Positions 8,366 to 17,098 of a stretch of 64,000 nt of DNA are shown here, piece after piece. The notes under the pieces are model-generated. The model made no database searches. It was given only the letters and a program-made list of their open reading frames with translations, and was not told the DNA's origin. Position 1 is the stretch's first letter. Every line of letters begins with the position of its first letter. Source of the stretch: Pseudomonadota bacterium (GTDB taxonomy: Bacteria; Pseudomonadota; Alphaproteobacteria; Kiloniellales; JACOMY01); contig JAKOWB010000276.1 in NCBI GenBank assembly GCA_029781795.1, forward strand, positions 91,977 to 155,976, in the 5' to 3' direction. The translations under genes were made by a program, and so were the position numbers.

Positions 8366-10417
8366 ATGGAGCCCGGCATGGCGGCGTTTGGCGCATTGCT
8401 GTCACCGTTCCAGCTAAGGCACCTGACGCTGCGCAACCGCGTGGTCAGCAGCGCGCATGCGCCGGGCTATGCCGTCGAGGGCCTGCCGGGGCTGCGCTAC
8501 CAGCTCTATCACGAGGAGAAGGCCAAGGGCGGCATCGCGCTGACCATGTTCGGCGGCTCGTCGAACGTGGCGCGTGACTCGGGATCGATCTACGGCCAGA
8601 TCTTCGTCGGCTCGGACACGGTGGTTCCGGCCTTCCGGGACTTCGCCCGGCGCATCCATCGCCACGGCACCGCGCTGATGTGCCAGATCTCGCACATGGG
8701 GCGCCGGACGACCTGGGACTCGGGCGACTGGCTGCCGACCATCGCACCCTCCGTCATCCGTGATCCCGCTCACCACTCCGTCCCGCGCGAGATGGACGCG
8801 CACGACATCCGCCGCATCGTCGCCGCCTTCGGCCAGGCGGCGCGGCGCTGCCGCGACGGCGAGCTGGACGGCTGCGAGATCCTGGCGACCTCGCATCTCG
8901 CCGGGCAGTTTCTCTCGCCGCTCAGCAACCGCCGCCAGGATTCCTACGGCGGCTCGCTCGACAACCGCCTGCGCTTCCTGACCGAGGTGCTGGAGGAGAT
9001 CCGCCATCAGGTCGGTGCGGACTTCATCGTCGGTGTCCGCTATGCCGCCGACGAATCCCGCGACGGCGGCTTCTCCGCGGACGAGGGCGTCGAGATCGCG
9101 CGCCGCCTGGCGCGGGGTGGCCTGGTCGACCTGTTCAACGTCAACGGTGGCTATGGATCGACCACCCCCGGGCTGGGCGAGATCATTCCGACGATGGATC
9201 GGCCGAGCGCAGCCTACCTGGAGCTGGCGCGCCGGGTACGGGAGGCGACCGGCCTGCCGGTGATGCAGGCGGCGAAGATCGCCGATCCCGCGACGGCGGA
9301 CCATGCCGTCCGCGGCGGCTACCTCGACCTCGTCGGCATGACCCGCGCGCACCTGGCCGATCCGCATCTGGTCGAGAAGCTGCGGCGCGGCGAGCCCGAG
9401 CGAATCCGCCCCTGCGTCGGTGCCGGCTACTGCGTCGACCGCATCTATCGCGGCCAGGACGCGCTCTGCCTCCACAACGTCTCCACCGGCCGCGAGGAGA
9501 GCCTGAGCCACGAGGTTCCAACGGCGCCGGAGCGCCGCTGCGTGGTGATCGTCGGCGGCGGCCCGGCTGGGCTGGAGGCCGCCCGTGTCGCCGCCCTGCG
9601 GGGCCACCGGGTGGTACTGTTCGAAGCCGCCCAGAGGCTTGGCGGCCAGGTGGTCCTGGCCGCCAAGGCGAGCTGGCGGCGCGACATCATCGGCATCGTC
9701 GACTGGCTCGCGCAGGAGGTGGAGCGCCTGGGCGTCGAGCTGCGCCTCGGCTTCTACGCCGACCAGGAGGCGATCCTGGCGGAGGCGCCCGACGCCGTGG
9801 TGGTGGCGACGGGCGGCGTGCCGCAGGCGGAGCTCCAAGGCGCCGGCGCGGACTTCGCACTGTCCTCCTGGGACCTGCTCTCCGGCCAGGCCGCACCGGG
9901 CGACAGCGTGCTGATCTATGACGAGGCCGGCGGCCACGCGGCCCTGTCGCTCGCCGACTGGCTCGCCGAGCGAGGCAGCAGGGTCGAGTTTGTCACCGCC
10001 GACCGCCTCGCTGGCCGCGACGTCGGTGGCCTCAACTATCCCGTCTATCTGAAGCACCTCTACGGCCGCGGCGTCGCGCAGACGCCCGACCACAGGCTGG
10101 TGGAGGTGCTGCGCGACGGCAACGCCCTGATCGCCAGACTGCGCAACGAGTACACCGGCGAGGTCCGCGAGCGTCGCGTCGACCAGGTCGTGATCGACCA
10201 GGGCACGCTGCCGGCGGACGAGGTCTATCGCGCCCTGCGGCCGCTCTCTTCGAACGAGGGGGTGACGGACCTCGAAGCCCTGCTCGCCCTCGCCCCACAA
10301 CCGGCCGACCGCAATGGCAATGGCGGGTTCCAGCTGTTTCGCGTCGGCGACGCCGCCGCGAGCCGCGACCTCCACGCCGCGCTGCTCGATTCCAACCGCC
10401 TGTGCAGGACCATCTGA
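8366..10417 (+). CDS. NADH:flavin oxidoreductase, TMA dehydrogenase / N-methylproline demethylase-like
   Basis: 683 residues. An Old-Yellow-Enzyme-type barrel covers about 1-345. A cysteine segment follows (Cys350, Cys356, Cys368; RPCVGAGYCVDRIYRG). Then comes a two-dinucleotide-binding half starting with VIVGGGPAGLEAARVAALRG near 394. This is the architecture of trimethylamine dehydrogenase, 2,4-dienoyl-CoA reductase FadH and stachydrine-pathway N-methylproline demethylase. In TMA dehydrogenase four Cys bind 4Fe-4S; here the second position is Ala353. The CVGA-x-YC form is, from memory, typical of the demethylase branch. The likely role is oxidative N-demethylation. It opens the seven-gene run; an ATG at 8378 is an alternative start. 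Confidence 0.82.
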   Translation: MEPGMAAFGALLSPFQLRHLTLRNRVVSSAHAPGYAVEGLPGLRYQLYHEEKAKGGIALTMFGGSSNVARDSGSIYGQIFVGSDTVVPAFRDFARRIHRHGTALMCQISHMGRRTTWDSGDWLPTIAPSVIRDPAHHSVPREMDAHDIRRIVAAFGQAARRCRDGELDGCEILATSHLAGQFLSPLSNRRQDSYGGSLDNRLRFLTEVLEEIRHQVGADFIVGVRYAADESRDGGFSADEGVEIARRLARGGLVDLFNVNGGYGSTTPGLGEIIPTMDRPSAAYLELARRVREATGLPVMQAAKIADPATADHAVRGGYLDLVGMTRAHLADPHLVEKLRRGEPERIRPCVGAGYCVDRIYRGQDALCLHNVSTGREESLSHEVPTAPERRCVVIVGGGPAGLEAARVAALRGHRVVLFEAAQRLGGQVVLAAKASWRRDIIGIVDWLAQEVERLGVELRLGFYADQEAILAEAPDAVVVATGGVPQAELQGAGADFALSSWDLLSGQAAPGDSVLIYDEAGGHAALSLADWLAERGSRVEFVTADRLAGRDVGGLNYPVYLKHLYGRGVAQTPDHRLVEVLRDGNALIARLRNEYTGEVRERRVDQVVIDQGTLPADEVYRALRPLSSNEGVTDLEALLALAPQPADRNGNGGFQLFRVGDAAASRDLHAALLDSNRLCRTI

Positions 10418-10450
10418 GCCTTGGGGCTCGCAACCAGGGGAGAGGCAACC

Positions 10451-12157
10451 ATGACTTCGGCAGATGAGACGGTAACCCACAGCAAGGTCAAGGAAGCACT
10501 GGATCTGGTCGGTCAGGGCCGGATGGGCCGGCGCGAGTTCGTGCGCATCGCCGCGATGCTCGGCCTTGCCGCGTCCTCGGCCTACGCCCTGGCAGGCCTG
10601 CCCGTGCCGGCCGCCGCCGCCGACAACCTGCCCTTCCCGGCGGACGACCCCGCGGCCAAGGCCGGCGGCACGCTGCGTGTCGCCATGCTGGTGCAGAAGA
10701 TGGAGGACCCCGCGACCTACACCTGGGGCGAGATGGCGAATCAGACGCGCCACATCCTCGAGTACCTCACCACGACCGGTCCGGACAATGTGACTCGCCC
10801 GATGCTGGCCGAGTCCTGGGAGGCCTCCGACGACCTGACGACCTGGACCTTCCGCATCCGGCCGGGCGTGAGCTGGCACAACGGCGAGACGCTGAACGCC
10901 CGGCAGGTGGCGTGGAACCTGGAGCGCTGGCTGGATCCCGCCCTCGGCTCGGGCAACCGCGGCCTCTCGACCTTCGCGGCGATGCTGCGCGACACCGACA
11001 AGAAGGACGACAAGGGCAAGGTCATCAAGGAGACGATCCCCGGCTCGATCGAGCTGGTGGACGACATGACGCTTCGCCTGCATCTCTCGAAGCCGGTCCT
11101 GTCGGTGCCGCAGGACCTGAACAGCTATCCCTGCGCGATCGTGCACCCCTCGTTCAAGGCACCCTTCTCCGACAATCCGATCGGCACCGGCCCCTTCACG
11201 CTCGCCGAGCTCAAGGTGGGCGAGCGCTGCATCCTGAAGCGCGTGACGCAGACCGGCGACGGCAAGGCCTTCGCCTATTGGGGCGGCAAGGTCTATCTGG
11301 ACGAGATCCACTACTACAACTTCGACAACGACAACCAGCTGACGGCCTTCGCGTCGGGCGACGTGGACGCGATCTACCAGCTCGGCATCGAGCAGATGGA
11401 GCTGGCCAAGTCGCTGGACCAGCAGATCCTCTCGGCGAAGACCTCGCAGAACCTCTTCCTGCGCATGCAGGTGGACCAGAAGCCCTTCGACGACATCCGC
11501 GTGCGCCGGGCGATCCAGCTTGCGGTCGATCGCGCGGCCATCAACGCGCTGGTCTATCCCGACAACCGCGATGTCGGCGAGGACCATGCCGTGGCGCCCG
11601 TCCACCCCGAGTACTTCGCCCTGCCGCCACTGCGGCGCGACGTGGTGGCTGCCAAGGCACTGCTGGCGGAGGCTGGCCACGCGGGCGGCCTCGAGATCAC
11701 GGTCGACTGCGGCAATACCAACGGCCCATGGCAGCAGACCGTCTGCGAGGCGGTGCGCGACCAGGTCAAGGACGCCGGCATCACGCTGAATGTCAATGTC
11801 ATGCCTTCGTCGAAGTACTGGGAGGTCTGGAAGACCACGGCGTTCGGCGCCACGGCCTGGACCCACCGTCCGCTCGGCACCATGGTCAACTCGCTCGCCT
11901 TCCGCAGCGGCGTCAACTGGAACGAGACGCATTTCGCCGACCCGGCCTTCGACGCGGCGCTGGACGAGGCGGAGGGCCTGCTCGACGTCGAGGCACGGCG
12001 CGCGAAGATGCAGGCGGTGGAAAAGATCCTGCAGGACGCCGCGGTCGTGATCATGCCGATCTGGCGGCCGATCTACTTCATCGTACGCAAGGACGTGCAC
12101 GGCTATCCGGCGCACCCGACGCAGGACCACCTCTTCAACAAGGTCTGGATCGGCTGA
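10451..12157 (+). CDS. ABC transporter solute-binding protein, family 5 (peptide/opine type), Tat-exported
   Basis: 568 residues. The N-terminal signal is Tat-like: GRREFVRIAAMLGLAASSAYALAG at residues 26-49, with twin Arg, a hydrophobic core and an alanine-rich cleavage region. The mature part has the SBP_bac_5 layout with RPMLAESWEASDDLTTWTFR near 120 and the lower-lobe PFDDIRVRRAIQLAVDR near 350. Family-5 proteins carry peptides, nickel complexes, opines, betaines and other bulky cations to Dpp/Opp permeases. The ATG has GGGGAGAGG upstream. The matching permeases are at 13540 and 14493, separated from it by the DddP-like gene. A strong hairpin follows the stop. Confidence 0.88.
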   Translation: MTSADETVTHSKVKEALDLVGQGRMGRREFVRIAAMLGLAASSAYALAGLPVPAAAADNLPFPADDPAAKAGGTLRVAMLVQKMEDPATYTWGEMANQTRHILEYLTTTGPDNVTRPMLAESWEASDDLTTWTFRIRPGVSWHNGETLNARQVAWNLERWLDPALGSGNRGLSTFAAMLRDTDKKDDKGKVIKETIPGSIELVDDMTLRLHLSKPVLSVPQDLNSYPCAIVHPSFKAPFSDNPIGTGPFTLAELKVGERCILKRVTQTGDGKAFAYWGGKVYLDEIHYYNFDNDNQLTAFASGDVDAIYQLGIEQMELAKSLDQQILSAKTSQNLFLRMQVDQKPFDDIRVRRAIQLAVDRAAINALVYPDNRDVGEDHAVAPVHPEYFALPPLRRDVVAAKALLAEAGHAGGLEITVDCGNTNGPWQQTVCEAVRDQVKDAGITLNVNVMPSSKYWEVWKTTAFGATAWTHRPLGTMVNSLAFRSGVNWNETHFADPAFDAALDEAEGLLDVEARRAKMQAVEKILQDAAVVIMPIWRPIYFIVRKDVHGYPAHPTQDHLFNKVWIG

Positions 12158-12175
12158 AGCCCTTCACGCCGGTCC

Positions 12176-12203
12176 CTGCCGCGACCTTCCGGGGTCGCGG
12201 CAG
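12176..12203 (+). terminator. Perfect 11-bp-stem hairpin after the solute-binding protein gene
   Basis: The arms CTGCCGCGACC and GGTCGCGGCAG flank a 6-nt TTCCGG loop. No U-tract follows (CCCTTCTG). It sits 18 bp after the stop and before the next gene of the same run. This fits a 3'-end stabilising or attenuating hairpin that raises solute-binding protein levels relative to the permeases better than a full terminator. Confidence 0.65.
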
Positions 12204-12242
12204 CCCTTCTGCTGCCATCCAGCGCAATCGGAAGTGCCAGAG

Positions 12243-13505
12243 ATGTCCGTCGTCACCCTGCCCGGCTTCACCGACCCCCGCAAGAAGGCCTACCTGAACG
12301 CCGACGGCGCAGACCGGCCGATGAGAAGCGCGATACCGCCCGAGACGCTGCGACGCGCGCGCGCCTACCGCCTTGGCCGCATCCGCCAGCAGCTGGCGCT
12401 GCACGACTGCGCCGCCATCCTGCTCTACGATCCCCTGAACATACGCTATGCGCTCGATGCCTGCGCCATCCAGCTCTGGGCCACGCACAATGCCACGCGC
12501 TCGGCCCTCATCCTGAACGGCGGGCCCGCCATCGCCTTCGAGTACAAGGGCATGGAGCATCTGATGGCCGATCTCGAGACGATCGACGAGGTCCGCCCCA
12601 ACATCTCCTGGTTCTACGGCGTCGTCGGCGACAGGATCGACCGGCAGGTCGAGGCCTGGGCCGACGAGATCGATGCGCTGCTGCGGCGGCATGGCGGCGG
12701 CAATCGTCGTCTCGCGGTCGACAAGCTCGAGCCGCTCGGCGTCGCCGCGCTGCAGCGGCGCGGGATCGTCCTGGTGGAAGGACAGCGGCTGACCGAGACC
12801 GCGCGCTCGATCAAGTCCGCCGACGAGATTGCCCTGATGCGCTGGACCATCAGGGTCGCCGAGGCGGCGATGGCGCGGATGTACCAGCACTCGGTCCCCG
12901 GTCGCAGCGAGCAGGAAATCTGGGCCGAGCTGCACTACGAGAACATCCGCTCGGGCGGCGAGTGGCTGGAAACCCGCATCTGCGTCGCCGGGCCCCGCAC
13001 CAACCCCTGGTACCAGGAGGCCTCGGACTACATCTGCCAGGCCGGCGACATGCTGGCCTTCGACACCGACATGATCGGCCCCTATGGCTACTGCGCCGAC
13101 CTGTCGCGCGCCTGGACCATCGGGCACACGCGCATGACCAACGCCCAGCGTGACCTCTATCGGACGGCACTCGAGCAGATCGAGCACAATCTCTCGGTCA
13201 TCCGGGCCGGCATGAGCTTCGAGGAGTTCAACCGGCGCCAATGGCAGATCCCCGAGCGCTATCTCGCCAACCGCTACTCGCTCGCCGCGCACGGTGTCGG
13301 CATGGCGGATGAATGGCCCGTGGTGCTGCTGCCGCCGGACGCCGCCCACCAGCATGGCGGCGGCTTCGAAGAGGGCATGGTGATCTGCGTCGAGAGCCTG
13401 ATCGGCGAGCAGGGCGGACGCGAGAGCGTGAAGCTGGAAACCCAGGTGCTGGTGACCGACCGCGGCGCCGAGCGGCTGGACAGCTTTCCCTGGGAGGAAG
13501 TCTGA
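12243..13505 (+). CDS. M24-family protein of the DddP (DMSP lyase) type
   Basis: 420 residues, pita-bread fold. It matches DddP over its length in recalled blocks: DPLNIRYA, QLWATHN, HGGGNRRLAVDK, ENIRSGGEWLETR, GPRTNPW and HGVGMADEWP. The metal ligands appear as Asp274, Asp276, Asp286, His350, Glu384 and Glu399. Asp356, six residues after the His, corresponds to the DddP catalytic Asp (Asp377 in published numbering, from memory). Spacing D-10-D-64-H is the same as in DddP. DddP cleaves dimethylsulfoniopropionate to dimethylsulfide and acrylate. A related onium substrate, or a Xaa-Pro/creatinase-type hydrolase role, is possible. The start is the ATG with GGAAG 8 bp upstream; an in-frame GTG lies 9 bp earlier. 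Confidence 0.75.
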   Translation: MSVVTLPGFTDPRKKAYLNADGADRPMRSAIPPETLRRARAYRLGRIRQQLALHDCAAILLYDPLNIRYALDACAIQLWATHNATRSALILNGGPAIAFEYKGMEHLMADLETIDEVRPNISWFYGVVGDRIDRQVEAWADEIDALLRRHGGGNRRLAVDKLEPLGVAALQRRGIVLVEGQRLTETARSIKSADEIALMRWTIRVAEAAMARMYQHSVPGRSEQEIWAELHYENIRSGGEWLETRICVAGPRTNPWYQEASDYICQAGDMLAFDTDMIGPYGYCADLSRAWTIGHTRMTNAQRDLYRTALEQIEHNLSVIRAGMSFEEFNRRQWQIPERYLANRYSLAAHGVGMADEWPVVLLPPDAAHQHGGGFEEGMVICVESLIGEQGGRESVKLETQVLVTDRGAERLDSFPWEEV

Positions 13506-13539
13506 CCCATGCCGGCGGCCCAGCGGGAACGTTGAGACC

Positions 13540-14490
13540 ATGGCGCGCCTGATCTTCGAGCGCCTGCTGCAGATGCTGCTGATCATGGCGCTGACCTCGC
13601 TCTGCCTCTTCGCGCTGTTCGACAGCGACAAGTTCCGCCTGCAGATCGCCAACGCCGAGCTCGGCAACTTCGGGCTGGCCACCATGAGCGAGGCGGACTA
13701 CCAGGCCTGGCTGGAGCGGAAGGGGCTGACCGTTCCCTTCTTCGATCGCTACCTGCTGTGGCTGGGCGATGTGTCGCGCGGCGACCTCGGCCAGTCCTTC
13801 GAGAAGAACGCCGAGGTCTCGACACTGATCGGCGAACGCCTGGCCAATACCGCGGTTCTGGCCGCCGTGGTCTTCGCGGTCATGATTCCCCTGGCTCTGA
13901 CGCTGGGCATCGCCGCCGGCATGCGGGAGGGCTCGCGCCGCGACCGGGCGATCTCCATCTTCTGTGTCGGCACCACGTCGTTTCCCGAGATCGCCACCGC
14001 CATCGTGCTGACGGTGGCCTTCGCCCTGGGGCTGGGCTGGCTGCCGGCCAAGTCGGCGATGATCGCCGGCTGGGACTGGCGGCAGGTGATCCTGCCGGCG
14101 GCGACGCTGGTGCTCTACGACTTCGGCTACGTGGCGCGGATGACGCGCGCCTCGATGATCGAAGTGATGACGACACCCTTCATCCGCACCGCGATCCTCA
14201 AGGGTCTGCCCTATCGCCGCGTGATCCTGAAGCACGCGCTGCGCAACGCCATGATCGCCCCCTTCACCGTGATCGTGCTGCAGCTCAACTGGCTGCTGTC
14301 GGGCGTCGTCGTGGTCGAGGTCTTCTTCGACTATGCCGGCTTCGGCAAGCTGCTGCTCGACGCCGCGCTGTTCGGCGACATCTACGTCATCCAGGCGGCC
14401 ACGCTGGTCGCGGTCGTCGTCGCCGTCGCCTCGCAGATCATCTCCGACATCGGCTACATCCTGCTCAATCCCAGGATCCGGTTCGGCTAG
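13540..14490 (+). CDS. ABC transporter permease, Dpp/OppB type
   Basis: 316 residues with an N-terminal membrane helix (MLLIMALTSLCLFALF), a periplasmic loop, and at least five further helices. The binding-protein-dependent transport segment is complete, with the EAA-like loop around AILKGLPYRRVILKHALRNA. It carries the substrate of the solute-binding protein at 10451 across the inner membrane. It follows the DddP-like gene by 34 bp and is 2 bp from the second permease. Confidence 0.9.
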   Translation: MARLIFERLLQMLLIMALTSLCLFALFDSDKFRLQIANAELGNFGLATMSEADYQAWLERKGLTVPFFDRYLLWLGDVSRGDLGQSFEKNAEVSTLIGERLANTAVLAAVVFAVMIPLALTLGIAAGMREGSRRDRAISIFCVGTTSFPEIATAIVLTVAFALGLGWLPAKSAMIAGWDWRQVILPAATLVLYDFGYVARMTRASMIEVMTTPFIRTAILKGLPYRRVILKHALRNAMIAPFTVIVLQLNWLLSGVVVVEVFFDYAGFGKLLLDAALFGDIYVIQAATLVAVVVAVASQIISDIGYILLNPRIRFG

Positions 14491-14492
14491 CC

Positions 14493-15512
14493 ATGACCCT
14501 GCTCGCCCCTGCGACCGGAAGCGGTCAGGCGCTGCTGCGCCGGATGAGCCGTCCGGCCACGCTCGTCGCGCTGTTCGCCGCCATCTGGCTGCCGCTGCTC
14601 GCCTACGTACTCGACGGCGGAAGGGAGGTCACGCGCCCGGCCCTGCTGATCGCGGTGCCGTCGAGCCTGCTGCTCTACCTGGCGCTGCTGGCCGCCTGGC
14701 AGGAGTCGGGCGTGGCGCGCTTCGGCCTGACGATCGTGATGTTCTGGATACTGGTGGCGGTCAGCGTTCCCTTCCTGGGGTTGATCGACCCGAACAAGCC
14801 GATCGCCCCCTTCGCCCTGCCCTGGAGCGAGAAGTCCGGACATTTCTTCCCGCTGGGCGCGGACCTGAAGGGACGGGACATGCTGGCCCGGATGCTCTGG
14901 GGCTGCCAGCGGGTCCTGGTTTGGGGCATCAGCGCCACGGCCGTCGCCTATGCCATCGGCGTGATGCTCGGCCTGGCCGCCGGCTACCTGGGGGGCTGGT
15001 GGGATCGGATCATTTCGATGATCGGCAACGTCATTCTCTCCTTTCCCGTGATGGTGCTCTTCATCCTGATCCTGAACTACATCGGGGCCAGCGGCTTCAA
15101 CATCATCGTCGCGGTGACCTTCGCGTCCTCGCCGGCGATCATGCGGATCGTGCGCGGCCTGGCACTCGACCTGCGCACGCGGGAATTCGTGGCCGCGGCG
15201 CAGACCCGCGGCGAAGGCCGGCTGCGCATCATGCTTGTCGAGATCCTGCCGAACGCGCGGGGGCCGCTGATCGTCGATGCCTGCCTGCGCCTCGGCTACA
15301 CCACGGTGGCCATCACCACGCTAACCTTCCTCGGACTTGGCCTGCAGCCCCCGGACGCGGACTGGGGGCTGATGATACGCGAGGCCGCCAAGGCGGCCCT
15401 GCTGTGGAAGTTCTCCTACATGCTGATGATCCCCGCGCTCGCGGTTTCCAGCCTGATTCTCGGCTTCAACCTCATGGCTGACGGCCTGCGCGAAATGAGC
15501 CTGAAGGACTAG
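14493..15512 (+). CDS. ABC transporter permease, Dpp/OppC type
   Basis: 339 residues. It has an extended N-terminus with three predicted helices (20-105) ahead of the OppC-like core, longer than the usual roughly 290 residues. The conserved HFFPLGADLKGRDMLARMLW and the EAA loop FVAAAQTRGEGRLRIMLVEI are present. It pairs with the upstream permease. No ATP-binding subunit is encoded between 8.3 and 18.7 kb, so the transporter must borrow ATPases encoded elsewhere. Confidence 0.9.
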   Translation: MTLLAPATGSGQALLRRMSRPATLVALFAAIWLPLLAYVLDGGREVTRPALLIAVPSSLLLYLALLAAWQESGVARFGLTIVMFWILVAVSVPFLGLIDPNKPIAPFALPWSEKSGHFFPLGADLKGRDMLARMLWGCQRVLVWGISATAVAYAIGVMLGLAAGYLGGWWDRIISMIGNVILSFPVMVLFILILNYIGASGFNIIVAVTFASSPAIMRIVRGLALDLRTREFVAAAQTRGEGRLRIMLVEILPNARGPLIVDACLRLGYTTVAITTLTFLGLGLQPPDADWGLMIREAAKAALLWKFSYMLMIPALAVSSLILGFNLMADGLREMSLKD

Positions 15513-15516
15513 CGCC

Positions 15517-17052
15517 ATGACTGCGGCACATGCCAGGGCCCTGCTGCTGACGGGCCGCGATCTTTCGCCGGAGGCGGTCGCCCTGGCGGCAAGGCCAGGT
15601 GGTCGCGTCGCGCTGTCCGGCGAAGGCCTGGAGCGCATGGCGGCCGCGCGGGCAGTCGTCATGACGGCGATCGCCCATCGCGTACCGATGTACGGCGTGA
15701 CCACGGGCCTGGGTACCCGCGTCAGCGAGACGCTCGACGAAGGCGCGCTCACCGCCTTCTCGCGACAGACATTGCGCGGCCGCGCCCAGGCCATCGGCGC
15801 GGCCCTGCCGGTCGCCGTGGTGCGCGGGGCGATGCTCATCCGCGCCAACACGCTGCTGCTGGGCGCCGCCGGCGCGGCGCCGGCCGTCGCCCAGTTCCTC
15901 GTCGACTGCCTCAACCGGGACCTTACGCCGCTGGTGCCCGAGCTCGGCTCGATCGGCACCAGCGACCTGCTGCCCGCCGCGGTTCTGGGCAGCGCCCTGG
16001 TCGGCGAGGGAACGCTGCTCTCGGCCGATGGCGTGGCCCGGCCAGCAGCCGAGGCGCTCCGTGAGGCCGGCATGGCACCGCTGGCACTCGGCCCGCGCGA
16101 CGGCCTGGCGCTCTGCGGGCACGACGGGCTGTCCGCGGCCATGGCGGCCCTGGGCGTCGCCGAGGCCCGCCTGCTGCTGGGCGCCTGCCAAGCCGCCGCC
16201 GCCCTCGCCTGCGAGGGCTTTCGCGCCAACCTGACGCCGCTGCGGCCGGAGGCCCTGGCCTTTCGGGCGCAACCCGGAGAGGCGAAGGCTGCCGCCGACC
16301 TGCGCCGGCTGCTGGAGGGCAGCAGCCTGTTGCAGCCCGGCCAGGCCCGCCGCCTGCAGGACCCCCTGTCGTTCCGCACGCTGGCCCAGGTGCATGGCGC
16401 GGTCCAGGCCGCGCTGGATTTTGCCGATGGCGTGGTGCGCGCCGAGATCAACGGCGCGAGCGACAATCCGGTGGTGCTGGCGGCCAGCGGCGAAGTGATT
16501 TCCAGCGGCAACTTCCACAATCCGCACCTGACGCTGGCGGGCGATCTTCTGGCACGTGCCCTGACGTTCGCTGCCGCGTTGCAGGCCGCGCGCATCGCCA
16601 AGCTGCTGTCAGCGCGCTTCACCGACCTGCCGGCCTACCTGGCGCGTCCCGGCGCCGACAGCAACGGCTTTGCCCCGCTGCTCAAGCTGGCGGAGTCGCT
16701 GCTCGCCCGCGTGCAGGCCGAGGCGACGCCGGTGCCGATCTGGCCGAGCATCAGCGCCGACGGCGTCGAGGACGCGCTGACCAACGCGCAGGAGTCCGGA
16801 CGCAAGCTGCTCCTCGTGACCGGCGCCTGCCGGCAACTGGCGGCGCTGGAACTCATGGTGGCGGCGCAGGCCGTGGAGCTGAGGGGCCTCGACGGCGGCC
16901 TGGCAACCCGCATGCGGCGGCTACTCGCCTTCGTTCGCACGCTGGTGGCGCCGCTGCGCGAGGACCGCCCGCTGGCCGGTGAGTTGACGTCTTTGGTCGA
17001 GGCGGTCGCGGCTGGCCGTCTGCGCGACCTGATGGATGAAACCGCTGCCTGA
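15517..17052 (+). CDS. HutH-family lyase lacking the MIO triad (ergothionase-like, predicted)
   Basis: 511 residues, colinear with histidine/phenylalanine ammonia-lyases. MYGVTTGLGTRV matches the family YGVNTGFG block, QDPLSFRTLAQVHG the QDPYSLRCxPQ block, and INGASDNPVV and SSGNFHNPH are also recognisable. The Ala-Ser-Gly that cyclises to the electrophilic MIO cofactor is replaced: the region reads ELGSIGTSDLLPAA, giving Thr-Ser-Asp. An MIO-free member of this family is known: ergothionase, which eliminates trimethylamine from ergothioneine. A pre-formed trimethylammonium leaving group needs no MIO. I therefore predict a trimethylamine-releasing lyase for ergothioneine, hercynine or a similar betaine. 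It lies 4 bp after the permease gene and next to an MttB-family gene. Confidence 0.75.
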   Translation: MTAAHARALLLTGRDLSPEAVALAARPGGRVALSGEGLERMAAARAVVMTAIAHRVPMYGVTTGLGTRVSETLDEGALTAFSRQTLRGRAQAIGAALPVAVVRGAMLIRANTLLLGAAGAAPAVAQFLVDCLNRDLTPLVPELGSIGTSDLLPAAVLGSALVGEGTLLSADGVARPAAEALREAGMAPLALGPRDGLALCGHDGLSAAMAALGVAEARLLLGACQAAAALACEGFRANLTPLRPEALAFRAQPGEAKAAADLRRLLEGSSLLQPGQARRLQDPLSFRTLAQVHGAVQAALDFADGVVRAEINGASDNPVVLAASGEVISSGNFHNPHLTLAGDLLARALTFAAALQAARIAKLLSARFTDLPAYLARPGADSNGFAPLLKLAESLLARVQAEATPVPIWPSISADGVEDALTNAQESGRKLLLVTGACRQLAALELMVAAQAVELRGLDGGLATRMRRLLAFVRTLVAPLREDRPLAGELTSLVEAVAAGRLRDLMDETAA

Positions 17053-17098
17053 GGGCATCGAACAGGCCCGATCGTCGCGGGGCGAAGGAGATTGCAGT

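Noticed and set aside
8414..12130. A 1238-codon open frame on the minus strand opposite the flavoprotein and binding protein genes
   Set aside because: It is the antisense shadow of two well-supported genes. Long antisense frames are expected at this GC content, and its translation has no domain pattern.
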